Assembly (NCBI RefSeq): GCF_042477335.2
Contig: NC_091251.1
Span: 36,844,501 to 36,908,500 of the forward strand
Source: Ovis canadensis
Lineage: Eukaryota > Chordata > Mammalia > Artiodactyla > Bovidae
Length of the DNA: 64,000 bases
Direction: 5' to 3'
Shown here piece after piece: positions 34,632 through 44,972 of the stretch. The notes beneath the pieces were generated by a model, which was not told where the DNA came from, did no database searches, and worked only from the letters and a program-made list of their open reading frames with translations. How positions within the stretch are numbered: the stretch's first letter is position 1; the number at the start of each line of letters is the position of its first letter. The translations under genes were made by a program, and so were the position numbers.

Positions 34632-34637
34632 TATAAG
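34632..34637 (+). promoter_or_regulatory. RNASE1: TATA-like box of RNASE1
   Basis: tataag in the context ggtataaggtcc, about 30 bp before the inferred exon 1 start and 76 bp before the exon 1 donor. An E-box (caggtg, 34522-34527) lies 105 bp upstream. The role is inferred from position. Confidence 0.65.
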
Positions 34638-34659
34638 GTCCACACCTCTGGAAGAGGAG

Positions 34660-34708
34660 GATTGCAGAAACTGCCTTCTCACTCTCAGACATCAAACTAC
34701 AGACCCAG
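34660..34708 (+). other. RNASE1: RNASE1 non-coding exon 1 (approximate start)
   Basis: The donor site cag|gtaagc at 34708/34709 closes a short leader about 30 bp downstream of the TATA-like box. It pairs with the acceptor ccctggcag at 35433-35441, giving a 733-bp intron. An untranslated first exon and a single coding exon are the normal RNASE1 layout. The transcription start is estimated, not seen. Confidence 0.65.
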
Positions 34709-35441
34709 GTAAGCAGCCCAAGAAGTGGTCTCAGGAGCTGCTTCTGCCTGAGGGTTTGAGAGGGAGGACCCAGGGTGAGTGAGACTAGCCTGAGAATCGG
34801 GCTGGGCAGACAGGGGCAGCGAGCAGAGTTGGGGTCAGGAATGGAGCATGCAACTGCAGAGCCCACGGGGTTGGAGGAGAAGCCTCCAGGTTGGGGGAGG
34901 CTTGACTCTCTTGTAGGAATATAATGGTGTCCTTCATGGTGTGGGGTCAGACACAGGATAGGGACTGAGTTTCCCTTGTGCTAGAGGACAACAGGGCTCT
35001 GTCAACTGTGGTCTGGATGAATACTGGTGGTTATTTTGGGGGTACAACTTGGCTTATTCAAAATCTGACTTATTTATTTAGTGGTTTATTCAAAAGGATC
35101 CCCTAATGAGCTGCATGAGTGCTGGGTACAAAAGTATTTTAATTTCCAAATGTATTTCATATCAAAAGACTTTCTGTAGTCAAAGACAGGACTGATAGGA
35201 TTTTAGAACATTTTAGGGGTCACCACCCAAAGGGGAGGACGACACCTCTGTAGGGAGTGGGAGTCAAATGTTTGTGGGAAGAGTATACGTGAGTGTCTCC
35301 TTACCTAGAAAAGCTGTTAGGAACAGGGACATCTTTCTGGTCGACCGGCAGGGAGACTGTAAGCCAGGGAGGCTGCAGGTGGGAGCTGGGGTTCTCTTTC
35401 TAAGGCGATGCTTTTCCTCCTCTCCCCTTTTTCCCTGGCAG
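34709..35441 (+). other. RNASE1: RNASE1 5' UTR intron
   Basis: Bounded by gtaagc and a pyrimidine tract (ttcctcctctcccctttttc) with the cag acceptor. Contains no recognised SINE or LINE, unlike almost every other interval of this size here. Confidence 0.65.
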
Positions 35442-35466
35442 GTTTCTCCAGGGGAGAACGGTCATC

Positions 35467-35907
35467 ATGGCTCTGAAGTTCCTGGTCCTGTTGTCACTGT
35501 TGGTCCTGGTCGGGGTCCAGCCTTCCCTGGGCAAGGAATCTGCAGCCGCCAAGTTTGAGCGGCAGCACATGGATTCCAGCACTTCCTCTGCCAGCAGCTC
35601 CAACTACTGCAACCAGATGATGAAGAGCCGGAACCTGACCCAAGATCGATGCAAGCCAGTGAACACCTTCGTGCATGAGTCCCTGGCCGATGTCCAGGCC
35701 GTGTGCTCCCAGAAAAATGTTGCCTGCAAGAATGGGCAGACCAATTGCTACCAGAGCTACTCCACCATGAGCATCACAGACTGCCGTGAGACCGGCAGCT
35801 CCAAGTACCCCAACTGTGCCTACAAGACCACCCAGGCAGAGAAACACATCATAGTGGCTTGTGAGGGGAACCCATACGTGCCAGTCCACTTCGATGCTTC
35901 AGTGTAG
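35467..35907 (+). CDS. RNASE1: Pancreatic ribonuclease (RNase A)
   Basis: 146 residues: a 22-residue signal peptide and a 124-residue mature enzyme starting [13 protein letters not shown]. RNase A cleaves RNA 3' of pyrimidines by acid-base catalysis; it is secreted by pancreas and other tissues. The three catalytic residues are present: His12 (precursor 34), Lys41 in CKPVNTF (63) and His119 in PVHFD (141). All eight cysteines and the NLT glycosylation site at mature Asn34 are kept. Compared with cattle RNase A the mature protein has Ser3, Ser19, Gln37 and Glu103, which is the sheep/goat form. The signal peptide is four residues shorter than the 26-residue cattle one, consistent with an in-frame 12-bp deletion. 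The start is chosen as the first ATG, 25 bp after the splice acceptor. The CDS is intact. Confidence 0.98.
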   Translation: MALKFLVLLSLLVLVGVQPSLGKESAAAKFERQHMDSSTSSASSSNYCNQMMKSRNLTQDRCKPVNTFVHESLADVQAVCSQKNVACKNGQTNCYQSYSTMSITDCRETGSSKYPNCAYKTTQAEKHIIVACEGNPYVPVHFDASV

Positions 35908-36250
35908 GTCTCCATCTGAGGCCAGAGCAGCAAGACGCACCGCTTCACCACAAAGGCACCTGCCTCTCCCCCCCGCCCCCCACCACCCCGCCGTGTTTCC
36001 TTGCCCTGGGGGCAATAGCTCAAGTTAGTTAGGGCTCTTATCTCTGTGCACCTTACCAGAAACACACATACAGGATTCCCTGGCATGAGGGCAATAACTC
36101 AAGCTAGTTGAGTCTTCTATCCAACCCACACTTGCTCCCCTGGCCTGCGTCTTGCCCCTGACGGTTTGGGGGGTGAGGAGTGGGTTGTGAGAAGGGACCT
36201 GTGTTAACCAAATCACTGCTTCTTTCAATAAAACATGCTTGAAACCACCT
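35908..36250 (+). terminator. RNASE1: RNASE1 3' UTR and polyadenylation signal
   Basis: The AATAAA at 36227-36232 is about 320 bp after the stop codon, with cleavage expected 15-25 bp later. A C-rich run lies at 35970-35990. Confidence 0.85.
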
Positions 36251-37934
36251 GAATTCCTGATGCTGTCCTCACCTGGGTATTTTTTGTGTGCTCTCTTGCC
36301 AGGGGTGAGAAGCGTGAATCTGGTTATCTGTGGTGAGAGGGGAATGGAATCCTTAAATGCCACCTCTTTTGACTTTTGGTTTTTACTGCCCTAAGATAAT
36401 TCCTCTCCTTGTAGTTTCCTTGACACCCAGTATAAACGTGTGGGCGATTTTAGGATCTATAATCTGGGACACTGTCATGCTGGGTGAGCTGACAAGAGAG
36501 TGAAGCTCTCATACAAAAATCTCTGGCACAGAAGGAAAGAGCATGTGACCCAGGGGGAGACCCTGTTTGGCCTCAGGAGCAGAGGGAGACTATGAAATTT
36601 TGACCTAAGATTTCCATTTTCCTTTTTTTGAGGGAGCTATTACTAAATCAAAAAGATGGTCGTCTCTTACTTGCAAACATGGACTCCTTCATTCAGAAGC
36701 TGGAAAGGACCTCAGGGATCACCAAATGTGGGGAGGATTTCAAATAAGTAGATTTCAGCTTGTGGACCAACTCTAATTAGAAGTGCCTGCCTAGAATGTG
36801 TACAAAAATGCCTAGACAGTGATATGATGGAACAGTGGTCTCTACCAAAGGCTCCACAGACGTGAGTGTATATGTGCCACCCACTGACCATCCTTACCTA
36901 AAGAAAGCCCTGCCTTTTACAGAGGGAAACCTAAATCTTAGAAAGGTTAAGTGACCTGCTCCTGGCAGCTGCTAGTTACTGTCAGATTGAGATCAAACCC
37001 TGGGTGTCCTGGCCTTCCTGTCGTTGCCCTTTCTGCTACTGGAGTCTCCTCAAGGTGAAATCCCCCAGTCTCCCTCCTTCACTGAGAGCTGTGGAGTTGC
37101 AGCTTTCCCTTCCTGAGCTGCTGGGGGCTCTCACAGGTTCCCAGTGCACTTGGCTGCGAGCCTGCTCCCTTCTCAACAACTCTTTATTATATCCATTGAA
37201 AAGATTAGACTCGGCTTTTGTCACCGCTTAATCATTTCATCTGACTTCTTGTTTATGCTTGCATCTGGCTCTAGACAAGGTCATAGAACTAGAGAAAGAT
37301 CCTTCTGCCAACCAGTTTGAGCAGTTCTGTCATCACGTGTACTACATTTATAAATGGTGGAGTTGATCATGTGTTTTTAGGTAAAATGAATGCTTAACCT
37401 TGGGGTCTCTGGGGGATAAGGGCAGATAGCTGATTCAGTGGCAGTAGGGATCTCACTCCTTACAGAGAGGATGGAGGAGGAAATAAAAAGGAAACTTTGT
37501 TTCTAGATCTGTTTTCTTTAGATAGAATTTTTCTTAAGTTCTTCTATTGTTTCCAAAACAGCAGTTCCTCTTTTTCCCTCCTCCTAGAGCTGAGAGAAGA
37601 CTTTAGTGGAGGTTCGAACATTCACTTGGAGATTTGCTGCATCTATTCTGCATGGTCACCAGCTCTGACTACTGCTTCCCTGCAGGTTCTGGGCCAGTGG
37701 ACCATGTGAGCCTCCATCTGGGGAATAAAGTGATAGGTGGTAACAGATGGTCTGGGTGCAGCCCTGCACAGCCAGGGAAACAGAAGGTGTGGGTGGGGGT
37801 GGGTTGGGAAGTGCTCTGAACAGGACACCGAAAGGGAAGCGATCAAGTCTTGTCCTAGAGACATCAGGCAGAGTCAAGGAGAAACAGCAGTTGTTGGGAG
37901 ACAAATCAGAGATCTCTTTGTGGGGGACCTCCCT
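36251..37934. other. Intergenic, one MIR fragment, otherwise unassigned
   Basis: About 36900-37030 matches MIR in sense (ttacagagggaaacc, ttagaaaggttaagtgacc, 'gatcaaaccctgggtgtcc'). No gene is seen in the rest. Confidence 0.45.
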
Positions 37935-38035
37935 GGCAGTCATCAGTTAAGACTCCAGGCTTCTGCTGCAGGAGCCTAGATTCTATCCCTGGTCTAGGAA
38001 CTAAGATCCCGCATGCCAGGTGGTGCAGCCAAAGA
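37935..38035 (+). mobile_element. CHR-2-type SINE, sense
   Basis: cctccctggcagtcatcag start, 'ttctatccctggtctagg' B-box area, 'aactaagatcccgcatgcc' and 'ggtgcagccaaagaaa' end. Confidence 0.7.
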
Positions 38036-38211
38036 AAAAGGTTTCCCTTCTGTGGGGGAGTCTTGCTACCCCATAAATAAAGGGGTACAAACCTCTTCCA
38101 GAAGACTAAGCCAGACAGATTAATCTGAAAACTGAGGTGTTAACATGTGAAGATGGATGGGTATCTGCATCATGACAGAAATGACCATATTTAGTGATTC
38201 TTCTAAGAAAA

Positions 38212-38410
38212 GTTAAGTTAGTTAAGTCGCTCAGTCATGTCCGACTCTTTTGCGTCCCCGTGGACTGTAGCCCACCAGGCTCCTCCGTCCATGGGATTCT
38301 CCAGGCAAGAGTACTGGAGTGGGTTGCCATTTCCTTCTCCAGGGGATCTTCCTGACCCAGGGATCGAACCCAGGTCTCCTGCATTAGAGGCAGACGCTTT
38401 AACCTCTGAG
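38212..38410 (-). mobile_element. Bov-tA SINE, antisense
   Basis: Very close to consensus (gtcgctcagtcatgtccgac). The last bases of the tRNA-like head are missing after aacctctgag. Confidence 0.93.
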
Positions 38411-39149
38411 AAGGATAGTGTTAATTTTCGGAAGATTCTTCAAACCAAACAAGCTCCATGAGTTCTGCATTCTTGGTGCACAGGTAAAATGCCTCCCAGC
38501 ACACTCCTTGCTCCTGCAGTCTTACCTGTACCGACAGAACCACAGTGTCTTCTGCCTCTTTCCACAGGCTAATTTTCTCCTGCCTCTCTCTGTGGTAAAT
38601 TTCCCTTCAATTCCAGCAGCCAATAGTCTTCCAGCCTGAAACAGATCAGTCAGCCACACCTTAACTGAGTCCTTCAATGAATGGAGTACAGGACCAGCAC
38701 GTCAGGTTCTTTCTTTCCAAGCGCTGTCTCATCAGTATTTTGCACTTGAAAACGAAAGGTGGCTCCCAGTCCCCACTCTTGTCTCCTTAGTCTGATTCAG
38801 CCTTCCCACTCTTTGCAGAGCAAGTGGGAGCACTAGGGGGTGCTCATCTTCCTGTCTGTGATGAAAGGCACTTCAGTACTGGTTTGGGGAATTGATCACG
38901 AATGTGAGACAGCCCTCCATGGGCATGATTCGTGATGCATGGTGGAGGTCCTGGAGAAGGTACAGAATGAGAGTGAACTTCCTGTGGCCTAGACCGTGAC
39001 ACTCCTGCAAGCACTCAGAACTGTCCCAGGAGCTACTTTCTGGGGGACAAATCGCAAGCACGTCTGTAAAGCATTCAGTAAATTCCCACGTACTTTGGGT
39101 TTCTCTGTGGCTGTAACAAGCGTAGGTAGGATAGTTTCATCTCACTTCC
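38411..39149. other. Unassigned stretch
   Basis: No gene or named repeat recognised. Confidence 0.35.
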
Positions 39150-39350
39150 TCAGTGCCTTTGAAATTTATTCAAGTTGTTGTGTGAATCAATGGTTCATTT
39201 CTTTTTATTGCTGTGGATGTTCCACAGCTTATTTATCCATTCACCTGTTGGACATTTGCACTGTTTCCATTCTGGGTGATTATGAAGATAGCTGCTTTGA
39301 ACATCGAAGTACATATTTCTGTGTGAATTGGTGGAAGAATAAACACATCA
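39150..39350 (-). mobile_element. L1 ORF2 C-terminal fragment, antisense
   Basis: 'gatgttccacagcttattta', ccattcacctgttggacat and 'tgaagatagctgctttga' follow the antisense L1 order also seen at 13930-14035, but more diverged. Confidence 0.6.
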
Positions 39351-39414
39351 ATCAATAGGACAGCATAGACAGACCAGAGACATACCCACACAAATACAGT
39401 CAAATGATTTTTTA

Positions 39415-39895
39415 ACATTTATCTTTGGCTGTGCTGGGTCTTTACGACTGCGTGCAGGTGAGTGGAAGCCACTCTCTCTCTAGTTGCAGTGTGAGGGCTC
39501 CCAGCTGCAGGGCTTCTCTTGTTACAGACTGCTGGCTCTAAGGTGCCGGCCCTCAGTAGCTGCAGCACTCGGGTCCAGCAGTTGCAGCTCACAGGCTATA
39601 AAGCAGGGGCTCAGTAGTTGCGGCTCATAGGCTATAAAGCAGGGGCTCAGTAGTTGCGGCACACAGGCTATAAAGCAGGGGCTCAGCAGCTGCGGCACAC
39701 AGGCTACAAAGCAGGGGCTCAGTAGTTGCGGCACACAGGCTATAAAGCAGGGGCTCAGCAGTTGCGGCTCACAGGCTATAAAGCAGGGGCTCAGCAGTTG
39801 CAGCTCACAGGCATAAAGCAGGGGCTCAGCAGTTGCGGCGCACAGGCTATAAAGCAGGGGCTCAGTAGTTGTGGCACACAGGCAGCGGCTTGTAA
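39415..39895 (-). mobile_element. CHR-2-type SINE, antisense, enlarged by a minisatellite
   Basis: Begins tttggctgtgctgggtctt and continues through the standard antisense order. The 'agtagttgcggcacacagg' segment is then amplified in tandem (39593-39880) before the copy ends. Confidence 0.7.
39593..39880. repeat. 36-bp minisatellite, eight units
   Basis: The word aggctataaagcagggg recurs at 39593, 39629, 39665, 39701 (with tac for tat), 39737, 39773, 39809 (one base lost) and 39844. Spacing is exactly 36 bp except one 35-bp unit. Units differ only at a few sites (tag/cag, ctcat/cacac). Because 36 is a multiple of three, long open frames appear on both strands; they are not genes. Confidence 0.95.
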
Positions 39896-40644
39896 AGAAA
39901 CATGTTGAGGAAAGAACTGATTTTTTAAAAAATATCCCGTGTTATATTAATTTTTGAAGGAATTGCAAGACTACATGGAGACTGTAAAAACAGTAAGTAC
40001 TGGGCACCATACTACTGAGTTTAGGTAAAATACCAGGCTTGCCATAGAGGCTGCCCACCAATCCTGAAAGCCCAAGAAAAGAAGATGGGATTCTGAAAAA
40101 GCAGAGCTCTATTTCTTGCGAGAAAAACAAAACAAAACAGATGTTCCTCCTACTCCTGAGTGACCTGATTTTGTTATAAACCTCCAGGTAGTCAACAGAA
40201 CCCGGGGAAGTGTGCCATCATTTCTGATCTTATTTTCTCATCCTATTTTACCTCTAAGGCTCGTCTATACTTCCTGATACCACATTATAATCCCCTCTGT
40301 CTTTCTTCTAATCTCCTGTGCCTTCTTCATTGCCTGTACTGTCCCAGCTTCAAGGCTTCCACCTACCCAAGGTCTGACAGAGCAGATCCTTGTGGTGGGT
40401 CTAGAACTTAGAAGCTGCTATCTGTGAAATCCCCCAAACCACTGGTAGACACCACAAAACAGTTGTCCTAAGAGTAGGGAACAGGTTAAATTTATGCATT
40501 GTATCCTCACTTCAGAAAAGCTGTCAAACTGCATTTAAAGACCTAAACATAAGGATGCCTTAACAGATACAACTTGGTGACTAACCATCTCCACCATCGC
40601 TCAGTTCCTTGGGATGCTTACGAAACTTCTTTTTATAATCTCTT
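39896..40644. other. Unassigned stretch
   Basis: No gene or confidently named repeat. The 40140-40330 part could be an old LTR. Confidence 0.3.
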
Positions 40645-40900
40645 TTACAGCTTGAATTGTGTTCTCCCCAAATTTATATGTTTAAAGCCCTACCTTGTTG
40701 AAAATGTGAGATGCATTTGAAGTGAAGCGCTTTAAAGAAGCGAATAAATTAAAATGAGCCCTTAGGTGGGCCCTAATCGAGTGTGACTGGTGTCCTTATA
40801 ATAAGAGGAAATTTGAACACAGAGAGCCACCATGGGTGCCAGACTGCTGTGGCAAGTCACTGTGGTGGGGTGGGGAGAGCAAGACAGGAAGTTGACAGCT
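40645..40900 (+). mobile_element. MLT1-like (MaLR) LTR fragment
   Basis: gaattgtgttctccccaaa, 'tatgtttaaagccctacc', 'gactggtgtccttataata' and 'aagaggaaatttgaacaca' follow the MLT1 order. Confidence 0.6.
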
Positions 40901-41074
40901 GGTGAGAAAGGGGGCTATTTGAGGATTTTTTTAAAGAGGGCTAAAAAAACTTTCCTTGAAGCTTGTAATCATCCAAAAGGAAGATGGAACTACTTTTATG
41001 ATATACCAGGAATTTCATTAAACCTCTTTTATATGTATGCTTGTGTCTGCATTAGGTCATTCGGGTCTTGAAAC

Positions 41075-41627
41075 TGTTGTAGCCACGTGTTCCGGGAAAC
41101 ACACTCACTCAGAAGGACAATGCAGATAGTGGAGTGCAGTTGATTACACCGGCGGGCCCAAGGCAGAGTCTCCTCTTAGCCAAGGACCCCGACCAGTTTT
41201 TGTGGAAACCTTATATACCCTAAGTGTACTTGCTCAAACCCACCTCCCCTAATTCCTTGAAACTAGTCGGGACAAGGTAAAAGAAAGATACAATCAAAGT
41301 TAACCCATGATTCGTGTGTCACAAGACTAGATAAACAGTGGATATTTATCAAAAGGCCTGTGGTTGTATCCCGATAAACATAATGGAATTTACCACTTTG
41401 TTCTGTTACAGAGATAATTCTCATATTCTTTTAGGCAATTTCAAGTACAAGTCCTGAGGCTCTTTTATCCGGGGAGTCGGGGAGGGCGTCTGGTTTCCCA
41501 TTGGTATGCCATTTCTATAGACACCAGGCACAAAGTTCAGAGTCCACTGGGAGGGTGACCACGTGTGTAGCGTAATGTTCGCAGCCTGGCCTAAGACGGA
41601 GTCCAGCTCTGTCTGTTTCCTCCTTCA
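41075..41627 (-). mobile_element. Solo LTR, BTLTR1-like, minus strand, with 4-bp duplication
   Basis: A 553-bp block bounded by TG...CA on the minus strand (TGAAGGAGG at 41627; CTACAACA at 41075). Flanking aaac at 41071-41074 and 41628-41631 gives the 4-bp duplication usual for class I ERVs. Recognised as BTLTR1-like from ctggactccgtcttaggcc and ctgcactccactatctgc on the minus strand. No internal retroviral sequence is present, so it is a recombined solo LTR. It lies between RNASE1 and RNASE6. Confidence 0.88.
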
Positions 41628-41631
41628 AAAC

Positions 41632-42069
41632 CACTCCAAGAACTAGTAATAATCACTTTCTGTTAAACATTCCAGTTTTCTTGTTTTTCTCCACTTAGCT
41701 TAAAGATACTATTGACTGGGTCTTTTTCACATTTCTGTACCTGGTGATTTTCAGGGTGTCAGACAGAGTGGAGTTTGGTAGATTCTATAAGTGAAAGTAA
41801 GTAGACATAATATCTTATCTTAGTGTCGACTTAAAAATTAGCCACAGCCTGAAAGTAGAGAGTGTTTTACTTGATGCGAATGTTTAGGACCCCTAGCCTG
41901 GGAGACAGCATCTCAGTAGCCCTGAGAGACTGCTTGGAGGAGGCAGGAGAGGGAGTCAGGCTATACACAAGTTTGCAACAAAGCAGACAGGCAGTCGGAA
42001 CATCAAAGATGATTGTTAAATAAGGAAAAGCAGATATCAAGTTAAGGGGTTTAGTGTTCTATGTGTGGG
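41632..42069. other. Unassigned stretch
   Basis: No gene or named repeat seen. Confidence 0.35.
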
Positions 42070-42290
42070 AGGGCTTCCAAGGTGGCGCTAGTGGTAAAGA
42101 ACCTGCCTGCCAATGACGTTAAGATGTAAGAGACCTGGGTTTGATCTCTGGGTCTGGAAGATCCCTGGAGAAGTAAATGGCAACCCACTCCAGTATTCTT
42201 GCCTATAGAATCCAAAGGACAGAGGAGCCTAGCGGGCTGCAGTCTATAGGGTTGCACAGAGTCGAACATGACTTAGCAGCAGCAGCAACC
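42070..42290 (+). mobile_element. Bov-tA SINE, sense
   Basis: gggcttccaaggtggcgc start, 'gggtttgatctctgggtc' B box, 'gaacatgacttagcagcag' end. Confidence 0.9.
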
Positions 42291-42639
42291 TACGTATGTA
42301 TGCAAGATTCTGAGATTATTGAAGTCATTCCTTGCATATGCATCTCAGTTATCTGGGGCCAATATCCTGCATTTTTACAGAAATGTTCTCTTCTTGAATT
42401 CCCTTAGATCACACTGGAGGGCTATAATCACTGATAACTATGACATCCTTAAGTTCCTCATGTAGGGAGTGGTGCTGCTTGTTGGCATGACTCATAAATT
42501 CACATTTAGGGGCCGGAATCTCAGATAGCTGTGGCACTTCTTGCCCACCACATGGCAGGAAATATTTGATTTCATGTTAGTAAATGAGGCGTTGATTATC
42601 TGCACAGGTAAGTAACTTCCACAGGTAGTAAATGTTTGT

Positions 42640-43120
42640 GCTGAAATTGTTTTTTAAATTTTTATTTTGAAATAATTTCAGGTGTACAGAATGGCTGCAA
42701 AAATGATACAAAGAATACCTGTATACCACTTGTCTATGTTCTCGAAGCAGTAACATCTTTCCTATTTGCTTTACTGTTGTTGTTTAGTTGCTAACTTGTG
42801 TCCAGCGCTTTTGAGACCCCATAGACTGTAGCCCGCCAGCCTCTCTGTCAGTGGGATTTCCCAGGCAGGAATACTGGAGTGAGTTGCCTTTTCCTTCTCC
42901 AGGGGATCTTCCCAACCCAGGGATTGAACTTGCGTCTCCTGCATTGGCAGGCGCTTTAGCTTTACCACTGAGCCACCAGGGAGCCTCATTTGCTGTATTA
43001 GTCACATATTTATGTACAGATATACAGTTTTTCCTGAATGTTTGAGAATAAGTTATGGACTTGTTGCCCTTTTTCCTAGGAACACTATACATTTCCTAAA
43101 AACAAGAACATTCTTTTTAC
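42640..43120 (-). mobile_element. Old L1 fragment, antisense, split by a SINE
   Basis: ttcaggtgtacagaatggc and 'tatacagtttttcctgaatg' type words flank a Bov-tA at 42775-42982. Short flanks atttgctt/atttgctg suggest the SINE target site. Confidence 0.5.
42775..42982 (-). mobile_element. Bov-tA SINE, antisense
   Basis: ttgtttagttgctaacttg to gagccaccagggagcc; complete. Confidence 0.9.
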
Positions 43121-43239
43121 AAGGGTTGAATATAAGTATACTTATCAAAATCAGGAAATTTGCACTGAAACTATACTATTATCTAACCTGCAGACTATAT
43201 TCAACTTTCATCAACTGCTATCTTTAACAAAAGAAAAAA

Positions 43240-43490
43240 AAAATTGGTCCTGGAACCAGGCTTGGCCCTGGGATGCCACTAGAGACATGGACTCTAAAAC
43301 CCCTCGGGGCTTCCTGTCTTTTGAGGCTCATATCTTTGTGGGGCTCCCATATGTACATGTGTAACTAACATTGTTGTTTTCTTCTGCTAATCTGTCTTTT
43401 TATTACAGAGGGATCTAGGCCAAGAACCTAGAAGGGTTTGTGGAAAATTATTTTTTCTCCCTTACTCCTAAGACCTAAATTCTTAATCCC
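43240..43490 (+). mobile_element. Old LTR 3' end
   Basis: 'ctaatctgtctttttattac' and 'agagggatctaggccaag' parallel 61740-61800; same family as the pieces at 29.9, 48.2 and 61.7 kb. Confidence 0.5.
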
Positions 43491-43570
43491 AGTCCTTCAG
43501 TTTCTAAATCAAATACCTATTCCAGGACACAGCTTCCGCTCAAACAAGGGTGTGGGCAGGTCAGACTCAC

Positions 43571-43904
43571 CAGTGACAGACTGAATGGGCCCTCCCAGAG
43601 GACCTGGTCCAGGGCCTGTCCGTCACAGCACTTCCTCCTCACAGCACTTCTGCCTCTGGCACCCACGCATCCTCTGCCGGGGGCATCCTGTACTGAAGGC
43701 TGTTGGAGCCTCCCTGGACCCTGCCTCCCAGCTGCCAGGAGCAGCGCAGCACCGACTGCGACCACCAGGAACGCCTCCAGACACGGCTTCCTCCTGCTCC
43801 ACGACGGCCACGTCCTTCATGATGGGTGATTAGGAAATAAGACACACAAGTCGAAAACGAGGTACAGATGTCATTAGGGTGAACCGCACGCACTTTCTCT
43901 TACC
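43571..43904 (-). other. GC-rich exon-like block, unassigned
   Basis: GC-rich, non-repeat sequence with two good splice-donor contexts on the minus strand: cttg|gtaaga at 43904/43903 and cactg|gtgagtc at 43571/43570. An ATG at 43820 opens MKDVAVVEQEE and runs 65 residues to a stop. A +1 frame over the same bases encodes a hydrophobic stretch (FLVVAVGAALLLAAG) open as far as the second donor. This could be a decayed exon or pseudogene whose frame has shifted, or a non-coding transcript. I do not recognise a family. Confidence 0.25.
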
Positions 43905-44324
43905 AAGCGCTGGAAGCCGAGGTACAAAGGGAAAGAAACCCTATGACACATGATATCATAGCAGGAACTGCGGCAAAAGATCAGGCACCCGCCGGAGTGA
44001 GCAGTGTGTCAGGAGCCAGAGTCTAAAGGGTATGATGAGTCTGACCCCTCAAAGGGACAGCTGAATGAATGTCACAACTCCCTTAGGCTGATTAAACCTC
44101 TTGTTACAGTAAACAAAGATGTATATGATTGAAAAAGAAAAAATTTGTTCCAAAACCCCAACGGGTAGAACAAAAATGTGTTCAGTCTCCCAGTGCTTCC
44201 CCCCTCGCACCCCCTCTCCTCCGTGATCGATACTTTCTCTCTGTTCATTCTAGTGGAGAATGGGAGACTTGACTCTAAGGTTACTGTGGATTATTATCAC
44301 TATTATTTGTTTATTATTATCATT
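43905..44324. other. Unassigned stretch
   Basis: No gene or named repeat recognised. Confidence 0.3.
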
Positions 44325-44565
44325 TTTGGTTGAGCTGGGTCTTTATTGTTGCTCACCAGCTTTTTCTAGCTGCAGTGAGTGGGGGCTACTCCTTGTTGCG
44401 GGGAGCGGGTTTCCCGTTGCAGGGGCTTCTCTGGTTTAGTAGCACAGGCTCTAGGCACAGGGGCTTCAGTAGTTGGGGTGCATGGGGTGAGTTGCTCTTC
44501 GGCATGTGGAATATTCCCGAACCAGGGATTGAACGCGTATCCTCTGTACCACCAGGGAAGGCCCC
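44325..44565 (-). mobile_element. CHR-2-type SINE, full length, antisense
   Basis: ttggttgagctgggtcttta to accaccagggaaggcccc with the expected blocks between. Confidence 0.78.
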
Positions 44566-44972
44566 TTCAACTATTTATATTTAACACATTATCTGATTAA
44601 ATATAGAAATAAATAGTTAAGATCTAGGGTGCCTCAGTTACCAGTGTTAGAACCTGTGTATGAAATGCCGTTAGCACTCTGTATCAGTGCCACCTCCAAC
44701 AAACACAGACAATTATTTCAGGGGAAATATGTAAAGCTATGAGCAGAGTTTGAGGGCATGTTGAATTTTCTTGCTCTTTAATCCCAGAAACACAAGGAAG
44801 AGGGACATGGCAGAGGCCCCAGGTTGCTAAATAACCTCAAAGTTTGCCTAGAGCCAAAGTAGTTCTTAGAATGTTGGCAAATGCAGGCCTAGATAGCTCC
44901 AGGCTGGCATGACATGAAAGGGATCTCAAACATACTTATACACACACTCATTATAATGCAACCAAAAATGGT

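Noticed and set aside
35494-35889. 131-codon open frame antisense to RNASE1
   Set aside because: It is a shadow of the strongly conserved RNASE1 coding exon; it has no start context, domain or independent support.
39593-39880. CRISPR-like array (36-bp regular repeats)
   Set aside because: The units are directly contiguous with no unique spacers, lie in a SINE, and the DNA is mammalian; it is a minisatellite.
41075-41627. Full endogenous retrovirus
   Set aside because: Only one LTR is present, with matching 4-bp flanks and no internal gag, pol or env sequence; it is a solo LTR.
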